Source: Candidatus Zixiibacteriota bacterium (GTDB lineage Bacteria > Zixibacteria > MSB-5A5 > GN15 > FEB-12). Taken from it: 64,000 nucleotides of DNA. Shown here piece by piece: positions 1 to 7,809 of this stretch. The notes below the pieces were generated by a model that was not told the origin of the DNA, made no database searches, and worked only from the letters and a program-made list of their open reading frames with translations. Position 1 is the stretch's first letter; each line of letters begins with the position of its first letter. A program made the position numbers and the translations under genes. The stretch covers positions 20,826 to 84,825 of the forward strand of contig JAJRQO010000018.1 of NCBI GenBank assembly GCA_024280215.1. Direction: 5' to 3'.

Positions 1-215
1 TCACCGATGGACTTTCTGAAGCGATGAATGAGCAAGAAGTCGAGTATTCAGAAGAGCGGATCCATGAATTTGTCACAATCAATAAAACTAAAGCACCTGG
101 CGAGCTAATTGATTCTATCTTAAAAGATGTTCGGGTTCATGACACAACATATCCACCTCGTGATGATACAACTATTGTTTCGATAAAAATTAGAAATGGG
201 TTTGCAAATGGCTGA
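1..215 (+). CDS. SpoIIE/PP2C-type serine phosphatase, C-terminal fragment
   Basis: The window opens inside this gene; the frame is open from base 3 and reads TDGLSEAMN, then runs about 70 codons to a TGA at 213-215. The pattern TDGLxEAxN followed near the end by PPRDDTTIVSIKI matches the last metal-binding segment of RsbU/SpoIIE-type PP2C phosphatases, where D-D-x-T is conserved. Such enzymes dephosphorylate anti-anti-sigma factors or signalling proteins. The N-terminal part, and any sensor domain, lies outside the window. It overlaps the following Nudix gene by 8-20 bases, so the two are probably co-transcribed. The superfamily is fairly secure; the partner is unknown. Confidence 0.75.
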   Translation, partial: TDGLSEAMNEQEVEYSEERIHEFVTINKTKAPGELIDSILKDVRVHDTTYPPRDDTTIVSIKIRNGFANG

Positions 216-774
216 TCATCATAATAATTTTGATGCGATTAAATTGACTAAACGAAAAAATGCTCACAATGGTTATCGGTTTTGTCCTTTTTGTAAAACT
301 GAGCTTATAGAAGCAAAGTTAGATGGCATGACAAGATTGAAATGTGCCGATTCAGCCTGTGATTTTATCTATTATCAAAATCCAGTTCCAGCCGCTGGAG
401 CAATTCTTGTTGAAGAGGGGAAGATCCTTTTAGTAAAACGGGCTCATCCTCCAGCTATCGGTGATTGGTGTATCCCTGCTGGTTATATGGAATGGAATGA
501 ACATCCTGAAGAAACAGCAATACGAGAACTTAAAGAAGAAACTGGCTTAGATATAAAGCTGACGGGTTTTTTTGAAGTCTACTCAGGTGATGATGACCCT
601 CGAAGCAATGCGGTTTTGATCCTCTACCTTGCTGACAGAGTCGGTGGGAAACTTGAAGCTATGGATGACGCTTTGGAAGTTGCATATTTCGGGTTTAATA
701 AATTACCTGACAATATCGCATTTGAGGCTCACATAAAAGCATTAGATGATTATAAAACTCGATTTTTATCTTAA
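196..774 (+). CDS. Nudix hydrolase with N-terminal zinc ribbon
   Basis: A 192-residue protein. A zinc-ribbon-like knuckle lies at the N-terminus (C30-P-F-C33 and C50-x4-C55), followed by a complete Nudix box at about 96-118 (G-x5-E-x7-REL-x-EE-x-G-L). The family hydrolyses nucleoside diphosphates linked to another moiety, such as ADP-ribose or NADH. The zinc ribbon plus Nudix arrangement resembles NudC-type and ADP-ribose pyrophosphatases, but the NudC-specific tail is not evident and the substrate cannot be assigned. ATG at 196 gives the longest form; ATG at 208 is equally possible. Either start overlaps the phosphatase gene upstream, suggesting translational coupling. Confidence 0.85.
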   Translation: MGLQMADHHNNFDAIKLTKRKNAHNGYRFCPFCKTELIEAKLDGMTRLKCADSACDFIYYQNPVPAAGAILVEEGKILLVKRAHPPAIGDWCIPAGYMEWNEHPEETAIRELKEETGLDIKLTGFFEVYSGDDDPRSNAVLILYLADRVGGKLEAMDDALEVAYFGFNKLPDNIAFEAHIKALDDYKTRFLS

Positions 775-868
775 TTTAATTGAAACATTTTCCTATCTTT
801 TACGCTCTATATAGATAAGAGATAATTAACGATTATATTGGTTTTAGATATACATATTGGAGTACAAA

Positions 869-2557
869 ATGAATAGATTTTTCACTTATATAACAATCCT
901 ATTACTTCTCATCGCCACGTCAGTATCAGCGGTAGATTACAAAGAGTATAAAACTAAGAAAAAGAATAAAGAATATTTTGAAGTTGGTTTTAGTAGAGAT
1001 AGTAACAATAAAAAATTTATATCAAATTTTAGCAATAGCAGTTCAAATGAACTATTAGTTCAAGGAAATAGCAGGAATTTTCTAATAAATGAAGACAAAA
1101 TTTCATTAGACAAAATTTCTGATTGTAGTATTTCAGAAAAGAACAACAAAATTACAATCTCATTTTACACACCGCTTGATAGCACGAAACTTGCTCGTTA
1201 TAAAAAAGGAAATCGTATTACAAGTGATGAAAACATCTTTGTTAGTAAAGATGATTTTGTACGGGGAATGATATTTTCTCTTTTTGGTGATATAACAATC
1301 GAAGGTGAAGTCAATAAAGATGTCGTCTCTCTCTTTGGAAATGTATATGTTGTTGGTGATGGTGTTGTACGAGGTGATATTGCGACGATCAGAGGTAAAG
1401 TAAAAATTGAAAGTTCCGCTATTTTGTATGGAGAAATTTACGACCGTAACAAAAAAGGTCGGGGTCTTAAGCATCGCAAGACCCGTGATAATAGAGCCTT
1501 TGATTTTGAACCGTATTTTTCGTATAACCGTGTTGATGGTGCCGCGATTTCAGGGAAATTTTACCATCATGACATAGATTCTCTTTTACCTACTATGGAA
1601 GCTGAAATTGGAATAGGTTTTGCCTCTGACCGTGGGCGGTATAAATTTATGATGGAACAAGTTCTTTTTCGAGAAAAAGCGATTGCTATCGGTGGAACAT
1701 TTTATAGACAACTTCTCTCAGATGATGATTGGTTAATTGGTAAAGATGAGAACACCGTTTTTGCACTTCTTGCTAAAGAAGATTACAAAGATTATTATGA
1801 AGCCGAAGGTGGTTCATTATACTTAAAGGCAATGCCATCTAAACATATTACTTTTAAGGGAGGTTATTCATATTACGAATCAAACTGGCTTGCTTCAAAT
1901 AGACACCTCTGGTCTTTACTAAGAGGCAAAGATAAACTCTTTGACAAGAACTATGATTCATGGGACAGCTCTATACGCACCTCTGCGATAGCCGAAGTTG
2001 ACACATCGGACATAGGTTCCCTATTTGCATCGATTCATTATTATTCAGACTCCACTCGTTCGGTCTCATCAAAGTCGAATTGGCATATTTCAGGAGAATT
2101 TGAATTTTCACAAAAAGGATTAAACTCTGATTTTGACTATCATAGATATATTCTTTCAGTACAAAGGTTTCAAGAAATCAACGAACAATCAATTTTCAGA
2201 GTTAGGACTATATTTGGAAATTCAGATGGGTATCTTCCTACATTCAAACGGTTCCATTTAGGTGGTTTAGGAACGCTTCATGGTTATGCTTTTAAAGAAC
2301 TAATGGGGACTCGTTTTTGGATGATGAATTCTGAATATAAAATTGAATTTCCAAAAAGTGAATTTGGCGTATCCCTCTTTTGGGACATGGGACAGATTGC
2401 CAATGATGCTCAGTTAAATTCTGATATAGAAGTAAAACAGAGCTTAGGTCTCTCATTTTTCTTTGAAGACGATTTTACTATATCAATAGCTAAACGACTT
2501 GATCGCTCTACAAACGATTCCCCAAAGCTGTATGTTCGCTTTAACCAAATATTCTAA
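869..2557 (+). CDS. Outer-membrane Omp85-like barrel with bactofilin-like N-terminal region
   Basis: The ATG at 869 follows a GGAG at 859-862; an in-frame TTG at 857 overlaps that Shine-Dalgarno and is therefore unlikely to be the start. The 562-residue product begins with a signal peptide (MNRFFTYITILLLLIATSVSA). Residues about 128-190 form short turns such as GDITIEGEV, GNVYVVGDG and GKVKIES, like the right-handed beta-helix of bactofilins and polymer-forming cytoskeletal proteins. The C-terminal 350 residues are amphipathic beta strands containing HLGGLGTLHGY, the LGG-x-LRGY-like signature of the BamA/TamA surface-antigen family, and the chain ends in Phe. No POTRA domains were recognised. 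It probably sits in the outer membrane; function is unknown. Confidence 0.7.
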   Translation: MNRFFTYITILLLLIATSVSAVDYKEYKTKKKNKEYFEVGFSRDSNNKKFISNFSNSSSNELLVQGNSRNFLINEDKISLDKISDCSISEKNNKITISFYTPLDSTKLARYKKGNRITSDENIFVSKDDFVRGMIFSLFGDITIEGEVNKDVVSLFGNVYVVGDGVVRGDIATIRGKVKIESSAILYGEIYDRNKKGRGLKHRKTRDNRAFDFEPYFSYNRVDGAAISGKFYHHDIDSLLPTMEAEIGIGFASDRGRYKFMMEQVLFREKAIAIGGTFYRQLLSDDDWLIGKDENTVFALLAKEDYKDYYEAEGGSLYLKAMPSKHITFKGGYSYYESNWLASNRHLWSLLRGKDKLFDKNYDSWDSSIRTSAIAEVDTSDIGSLFASIHYYSDSTRSVSSKSNWHISGEFEFSQKGLNSDFDYHRYILSVQRFQEINEQSIFRVRTIFGNSDGYLPTFKRFHLGGLGTLHGYAFKELMGTRFWMMNSEYKIEFPKSEFGVSLFWDMGQIANDAQLNSDIEVKQSLGLSFFFEDDFTISIAKRLDRSTNDSPKLYVRFNQIF

Positions 2558-2611
2558 GCCTCGAAACTGTTGTCATTCTTTCCTTTACAACCCCAAAAAG
2601 GGATTACAAGA

Positions 2612-2706
2612 GCTTTATAGTCAGAACCTTTTCTTATTCAACATCTTAATAAGATATTCCTCAAAAGAACTATAAAGTATTAAGTCATTCTTTCCGACAA
2701 AGAATG
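2612..2706. other. Inverted repeats upstream of the histidine-kinase gene
   Basis: Two elements lie in the 220-base gap before the kinase. CTTTATAGT near 2612 pairs with ACTATAAAG near 2669 (9 bp, long spacer). A tight hairpin CATTCTTT / CCGAC loop / AAAGAATG spans 2686-2706. Neither is followed by a T-run, so a terminator is not supported. They could be operator or leader structures. Confidence 0.35.
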
Positions 2707-2778
2707 TAAGAAGAAAGGTATATCTCATATTTATTGAGAGGTATAATAACTAAGGCTAAAAAAAAGAATATACAACTT

Positions 2779-4530
2779 ATGCCAGAAAATAAGTCCTTAA
2801 GTGCAAGTGGTTCTTTACCTGTTGATGTCTTTGCTGATTTAGAAGCAACTTTAGAAGAAGTAGCTGAATCAAATCCACGCATAAATTCATCTGAAGCAGG
2901 CAATAAACACTCAGAAGATTTACGAGCAATTTTAGAAGCGACACTTGCGATTAATTCATCTATGGACACAGATGATATTTTAAATATCGTGATGACAAAA
3001 GCAATTGAATTGATGACCGCAGAGCGTGGACTCATTATGCTTTTAGATGAAAAAAAAGAACTACAGGTAAAATCAGCTTATAATATTGAGCGTGAAAATA
3101 TGACTCCTGAAGAGTTAAAAATTTCATCTTCAATAGCGAAACAAGTTGTTAATACTGCAAAAGCTGTTTACACCTCTGACGCTCTTTCTGATGAACGTTA
3201 CGCTAATAAACAGTCAGTAGTTGAATTGCATTTACGTTCAATTTTATGTGTTCCATTGAATATTAAAGATGAATTAGTTGGAGTTATCTATCTAGATAAT
3301 TCTTCTCAATCAAAAATGTTCTTGAAATCAGATTTATATCTATTTGAATTGTATGCACAAATGGTTTCAAATGCATTAGAGAATGCTAAAATTTATAAAT
3401 CTATTTATCAGTTAGAACGTTACAATGACTCAGTAATTAAGAAATCTCCTGTCGGTATAATTGTAATCGATCCAAAATGTCAAATTGCAACAATTAATGC
3501 AATCAGTTTAGAAATATTTGATATAAATAAAGATGATATCACAACAATTAAAGATACTAATACACCAACAAATTTCATAGATATTCTTCCAGAGAAAGAA
3601 AAAGCTCGCTGGAGATATATGATTAACTCAACTCTTGCTACTAAAGAAGAGTTTTCAAATGACAGATATTTCCATAATACCAGTTATGTAGAAAAAGTAC
3701 TCTCTCTAAAGATTTCTCCAATCGAACAACTTACAAATGGTTCCGATGGTCTAATTATGACTGTTGAAGATATTACTGATAAAGTTCTGATGGAAAAATA
3801 TGTAATTCTTTCAGAAAAGTTAGTAGCCAAAGGCGAAATGGCTGCATCTATAGCTCATGAGTTGAATAATTATTTAGCAATTGCCTCAAACAATGCTGAG
3901 CTACTTAATATAAACATCGAACGTGGTAAATTTGACAAAGTTCAGTTTAATAGCAAATCAATCGTTGATAATATTTTTAAGATTAAAAGATTTGTTGATT
4001 CGTTAATGGATTTTTCAAAGCCTCAAACAGAATTTATAAATTACGATATAAAACATCTCATTGAAGATTTACTTTTTTCACTAAGAATTCAACCACGATT
4101 TAAGCAGACACATTTTACTATCGATTTGTCGCAGGAAATTCCAAATGTCGAAATTGATGTAGGACTTATTCAGCAAGTATTCATGAACTTGCTCAACAAT
4201 GCAGCAGATGCAATCGAAGAAAAAGTTATTTCACATGAGAATAATGATGAAAAAGTAAATAAAGAAATTTCCATAGTCTCATCTTATGACACAGAAATGA
4301 ATGCTGTCAAAATTTCTATATCCGATACAGGCATAGGTATGACTCCAGAAATTTTAGAAAAGTTATACACAAAACATTTCACGACGAAAAAATCAGGTCA
4401 TGGTTTGGGCTTAGCAAATTGTAAAAATATAATTGAACAACATAATGGCAAATTAGTAGTAGAGTCAATTTTGGGAAAAGGCACAACTTTCCATATCACT
4501 TTACCGCGTACGAATAAAAACTCTGAGTAA
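2779..4530 (+). CDS. GAF-PAS sensor histidine kinase
   Basis: The ATG start is at 2779; an in-frame TTG at 2734 would add 15 residues, and neither has a clear Shine-Dalgarno. Numbering from 2779, a GAF domain spans about 45-205 (AERGLIMLLDE, RSILCVPL, GVIYLDN). A PAS-like domain spans about 215-335. The DHp helix has the phosphoacceptor in SIAHELNNYLA (His360). The catalytic domain shows the N box (NLLNNAADAI), G1 (DTGIGM), F box (FTTK) and G2 (GHGLGLA). No membrane segments are visible, so it is a soluble kinase. No receiver protein is encoded nearby. The Ser/Thr kinase gene starts 6 bases after its stop, so the two are probably co-transcribed. Confidence 0.9.
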   Translation: MPENKSLSASGSLPVDVFADLEATLEEVAESNPRINSSEAGNKHSEDLRAILEATLAINSSMDTDDILNIVMTKAIELMTAERGLIMLLDEKKELQVKSAYNIERENMTPEELKISSSIAKQVVNTAKAVYTSDALSDERYANKQSVVELHLRSILCVPLNIKDELVGVIYLDNSSQSKMFLKSDLYLFELYAQMVSNALENAKIYKSIYQLERYNDSVIKKSPVGIIVIDPKCQIATINAISLEIFDINKDDITTIKDTNTPTNFIDILPEKEKARWRYMINSTLATKEEFSNDRYFHNTSYVEKVLSLKISPIEQLTNGSDGLIMTVEDITDKVLMEKYVILSEKLVAKGEMAASIAHELNNYLAIASNNAELLNINIERGKFDKVQFNSKSIVDNIFKIKRFVDSLMDFSKPQTEFINYDIKHLIEDLLFSLRIQPRFKQTHFTIDLSQEIPNVEIDVGLIQQVFMNLLNNAADAIEEKVISHENNDEKVNKEISIVSSYDTEMNAVKISISDTGIGMTPEILEKLYTKHFTTKKSGHGLGLANCKNIIEQHNGKLVVESILGKGTTFHITLPRTNKNSE

Positions 4531-4536
4531 ACAAAT

Positions 4537-7476
4537 ATGAGAATGGCAAAAGAACTGCCACAATTTGAATTCTTGGGGAAATTGGGTGTTGGAGGTACAG
4601 CCCAGGTTCACAAAGTTCGGACAGTACAACATCAAATTGCCGCCTTAAAGACTATACTTCATTCCGACAATATAAATCAAGAAGAGTTCAAACTACTCGC
4701 TATTCGTGAACAACATCTACTTCAAGATATAAATTTCCCTGGTATCGTAAAAATCTATGATGTGCAAACAGAAGAGCCTTGTTATATATGCCTGGAATAT
4801 TGTAGCGGGAACACATTGGAGACATACCATAAGATTGACAATTTACAGTCAGCTCTTAATATTTTGTCTTCTATAGCTATAAATCTTGAATTTCTCAATC
4901 TGAATTCACTTGTGCATGCGGATCTGAAACCTGATAATATTTTTATGCCTGAAGATATTACACTCTTTGCAACAGACAAATTAACCTTCACAAAGCTATC
5001 AGACTTTTCTTTAGGTAAGTTTGAAGAAGAGGAACATTCCGTACGTGGTGGACTTGGAACTGTTGGTTATATGGCTCCTGAGACAATAAAAGAGAACATT
5101 GTTTCTCATCGTTCTGATTTATTTGCTTTTGGTGTTTTAGCATATCAAATGATAACAGGAGTGCATCCTTTTATTTCTGAAGATGCTGATCCGATGAAAA
5201 TCAATAGCCGTATACTTGAAGAAACTCCTCCTCCTCTTTCAGATTTACGAAATGATCTACCAGATAAGTTCATACAATTAATCAATCAACTAATGGAAAA
5301 AGACGCATCAAAACGTCCAAGTTCTGCTTGGGAAGTTTGCCAGACTCTTCGTCTTGCTGGGGCAACATATCCATTTGAAAAAGTTTTACATCCTAAATAC
5401 GCTCTTAAATCACAAAAAGATTATATCTATAATTTAAAAGTTATCTCAAACAATCATGAAATAATTAATCGAGACTCAAACCAAGACAATTCTCAATTGC
5501 GATTATTGTTAAGTTATAATTTTGATAAAAATAATTTGTATTATTCAGAGAGACAGTTTCACTTTAAAGATAACCCATTAGTCGCATCTTATTTATTCAG
5601 ACAAACAATAAAACAATTTTTAAAATTGTCATATACAGAAAAAAAATCAATTATTGAATTATCATTGATTAACAATGAACAAAATTTAGTTTCATCTCTT
5701 CTTCCTCATTTATTAAAACCTCAAACAGTTATAAGAACCTCAAAAAGATTAGCATCAGTAGCAGAAAGTGATAACAAACATTATATCGCTGCTAATTTAT
5801 ATACACAAAGCGGCGAATTATTAAAAGCAGAAAACGCAGCATATCAGGCTGCTATGAGTTATAAGAATAAAAATGAAATAGATTCTGCTCTTAAACTACT
5901 CAACAGAGTAATTTCATTTGGTACTCTCTTAAACAGAAAGTTTGATATTAAATCCTTGATAATGGTCAAAGGAGATATATTAAAAGATATTGGTGAAACA
6001 AGTAAAGCTGAAGAAGTGTATCGTAATCTAATAGATATTTATGGAGGGCAAAATGAGGACGAACTTCTTGCTGAGACATATAAAGATTTGGGCGATTTAT
6101 ATAAAATAAAAAAGTTGCCAAATGAGGGAATTAAATCATTAAAAAAAGCCTTAGGAATTTATAAAAGAATTGGAAATAAATTAGAGGTATCTAAAACCTA
6201 CAACAATCTTGGTAATATATACATGATTGAAAACAGTTTAAAAACAGCTCTATCTTATTATCGTAAAGCATTAAAAGTACAAAGAAAACTTATAGCTCAT
6301 GAAGAAGTAGCCTCGACATTAAATAATATAGCGGTCGTTTATGGTATGACTAACAAGTTTAAAAAGGCTCTCAAGATATTTACAATATCCTTAACAATAA
6401 AAAAAGAGATTGGCAATAAAGGTGAAATAGCCCGAACATTAAATAATATAGGATACTGTTACGAAATAATAGGTGATGCTCGAAATGCTGCTGAAGTTTT
6501 ACACGAAGCCATGAGGTATAACAAAGAGATTGATAGTAAAGGTGAACTACTTTTCAATTTAGAAAACTTAACTGTCTTAATGTATTCAACCGGACAACTT
6601 AAAGAGTCAATTTCGTATCTTAAAGAAGGTATAAATTTAGCAATTGCTTTAAATAATAAACCTCATACAAGTATATTCAGTCTTTATTTAGGTGCTGTTT
6701 TTATTCGTTTAGGTAAATTAACAGAAGGATTCAAACAATTTGAGTATGCTGAAAATATTTTAAAAACAATAGAAGATAAATATTTATTAGCTCTTTTATA
6801 TATAGAAAAGGCTCAGTTAGCAACTCTAATTAACAACAAACAGGACACTGTTAAATTACTTAATCTCGCTCATGCTATTTATAGTGATATAAAAGATAAA
6901 ACTATACTAATCAAAGTAGTTTTGCTGAAGTTAACAATTTCCAATGACATTACACTCCAGCATGAAGCAGAGAAAATTATTGACGAATTAAAATTAAAAA
7001 AAGAAAAATCAATTTTAAATGAACTGAAACTAAATCATTTCCTTTCTCATGACAGTTCTTTTGCAACACAGCAACCATATAACGACCTTAAAAAATCTAC
7101 ATCTGCTTCAAATGAACATATTGATCAATGCCAATTTTTAACTACCTTAGCAAAATACGAACTCTCAAATAACAACATTGCAAGAGCTTCTGAATTAGCA
7201 AACAAATCTATACAATTAGCTAAATCACGTGGGCTTGTATTTGATCATTTTCATGCTTTGGTTTTGTTGGGCGGAATATTGAGAAACCAAAACGAATTAG
7301 AAAATTGTTATGCTGTTTATAAACAAGCATTTCAGATTGCTAAAGATATTTTTAATCAGTTAGAAAACGATGTCGACAAGCAAGCATTTCAAAATAAAAA
7401 AGAGTTTATATACTTAGTTTCAGAGATTAAAAAGTTGTCAAAATTGATTGGACAAAAAAAAGAGCAGGTGTCATAG
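4537..7476 (+). CDS. Ser/Thr protein kinase with C-terminal TPR repeats
   Basis: A 979-residue protein. Residues 10-275 form a Hanks-type kinase: glycine loop LGVGGTAQV, ATP-binding K38 in AALK, catalytic loop HADLKPDN (D129; Ala replaces the Arg of HRD), an SDFSLG segment in place of DFG (D156), and an APE motif in GYMAPE. From about 410 to 970 there are repeated TPR helices (for example ETYKDLGDLYK, KTYNNLGNIYM, RTLNNIGYCYE). No membrane segment was recognised. Bacterial kinase-TPR fusions act as signalling hubs through protein binding. The missing HRD arginine suggests the activation loop may not need phosphorylation. The gene is co-oriented and nearly contiguous with the GAF histidine kinase. 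Confidence 0.9.
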   Translation: MRMAKELPQFEFLGKLGVGGTAQVHKVRTVQHQIAALKTILHSDNINQEEFKLLAIREQHLLQDINFPGIVKIYDVQTEEPCYICLEYCSGNTLETYHKIDNLQSALNILSSIAINLEFLNLNSLVHADLKPDNIFMPEDITLFATDKLTFTKLSDFSLGKFEEEEHSVRGGLGTVGYMAPETIKENIVSHRSDLFAFGVLAYQMITGVHPFISEDADPMKINSRILEETPPPLSDLRNDLPDKFIQLINQLMEKDASKRPSSAWEVCQTLRLAGATYPFEKVLHPKYALKSQKDYIYNLKVISNNHEIINRDSNQDNSQLRLLLSYNFDKNNLYYSERQFHFKDNPLVASYLFRQTIKQFLKLSYTEKKSIIELSLINNEQNLVSSLLPHLLKPQTVIRTSKRLASVAESDNKHYIAANLYTQSGELLKAENAAYQAAMSYKNKNEIDSALKLLNRVISFGTLLNRKFDIKSLIMVKGDILKDIGETSKAEEVYRNLIDIYGGQNEDELLAETYKDLGDLYKIKKLPNEGIKSLKKALGIYKRIGNKLEVSKTYNNLGNIYMIENSLKTALSYYRKALKVQRKLIAHEEVASTLNNIAVVYGMTNKFKKALKIFTISLTIKKEIGNKGEIARTLNNIGYCYEIIGDARNAAEVLHEAMRYNKEIDSKGELLFNLENLTVLMYSTGQLKESISYLKEGINLAIALNNKPHTSIFSLYLGAVFIRLGKLTEGFKQFEYAENILKTIEDKYLLALLYIEKAQLATLINNKQDTVKLLNLAHAIYSDIKDKTILIKVVLLKLTISNDITLQHEAEKIIDELKLKKEKSILNELKLNHFLSHDSSFATQQPYNDLKKSTSASNEHIDQCQFLTTLAKYELSNNNIARASELANKSIQLAKSRGLVFDHFHALVLLGGILRNQNELENCYAVYKQAFQIAKDIFNQLENDVDKQAFQNKKEFIYLVSEIKKLSKLIGQKKEQVS

Positions 7477-7487
7477 ACCTGCTCTTT
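7453..7487 (-). terminator. Intrinsic terminator of the 24-codon peptide unit
   Basis: A perfect 11-bp stem, AAAGAGCAGGT (7459-7469) with ACCTGCTCTTT (7477-7487), has a 7-base loop. Read on the minus strand the stem runs into a T8 tract, a canonical intrinsic terminator about 32 bases after the peptide stop codon. Its stem overlaps the last codons of the converging kinase gene. On the plus strand it has only a weak T tract. Confidence 0.85.
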
Positions 7488-7518
7488 CAAAAAATAATTA
7501 AGTATTACTTTTTAATGA

Positions 7519-7593
7519 TTATTGACCACCACTAGACATGCGTGGAGCAATACGATCTTCGAGTTTTTCGATTGTCAATGTGTAATTTGTCAT
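7519..7593 (-). CDS. 24-residue peptide with near-perfect Shine-Dalgarno; possible peptide precursor
   Basis: A short gene of 24 codons starts at ATG 7593-7591 and stops at TAA 7521-7519. The peptide starts MTNY and its last 18 residues are TIEKLEDRIAPRMSSGGQ; it is polar, without a membrane helix or cysteine. Three things support a real gene. TAGGAGGTGA, nearly the full anti-Shine-Dalgarno complement, lies 4 bases before the ATG. There is a promoter-like sequence upstream and a strong intrinsic terminator just downstream, giving a roughly 200-nt monocistronic transcript. The neighbouring upstream gene encodes a PqqD-like/M50/HlyD fusion suited to binding, cutting and exporting a peptide. The C-terminal GG resembles a cleavage site, but with only one residue after it. 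The function is not known to me. Confidence 0.6.
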   Translation of the reverse strand: MTNYTLTIEKLEDRIAPRMSSGGQ

Positions 7594-7594
7594 G

Positions 7595-7615
7595 AAATCA
7601 CCTCCTAAGTGATTT
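7595..7615 (-). promoter_or_regulatory. Hairpin presenting the peptide Shine-Dalgarno in its loop
   Basis: On the minus strand AAATCAC and GTGATTT form a perfect 7-bp stem around a 7-base loop, TTAGGAG. The GGAG core of the Shine-Dalgarno is thus split between loop and stem, immediately before the ATG at 7593. This could gate translation. A six-codon upstream open frame (ATG at 7655, stop at 7635) also lies in the leader. Confidence 0.55.
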
Positions 7616-7676
7616 ATAGGCTAAATGTACCTTCCTATGGTGAAAGGGCTGTCATGTTTATCCAAAAGGATACTAT

Positions 7677-7704
7677 AAAATATCACAAAATTCTATTACG
7701 TCAA
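7677..7704 (-). promoter_or_regulatory. Sigma70-like promoter of the peptide gene
   Basis: On the minus strand TTGACG (7704-7699), a 16-base spacer and TATTTT (7682-7677) resemble a housekeeping promoter. It would start transcription near 7670, leaving a leader of about 75 nt that carries the Shine-Dalgarno hairpin. Confidence 0.5.
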
Positions 7705-7809
7705 GTAGTTAATGGTGTTGATTAGTCTACAATTTTCGAATAATGCACAAAAACCAACTTTAAACATACAAGAATGCGACTCAACGGAAATATTTTCCTA
7801 TGAAATAAT

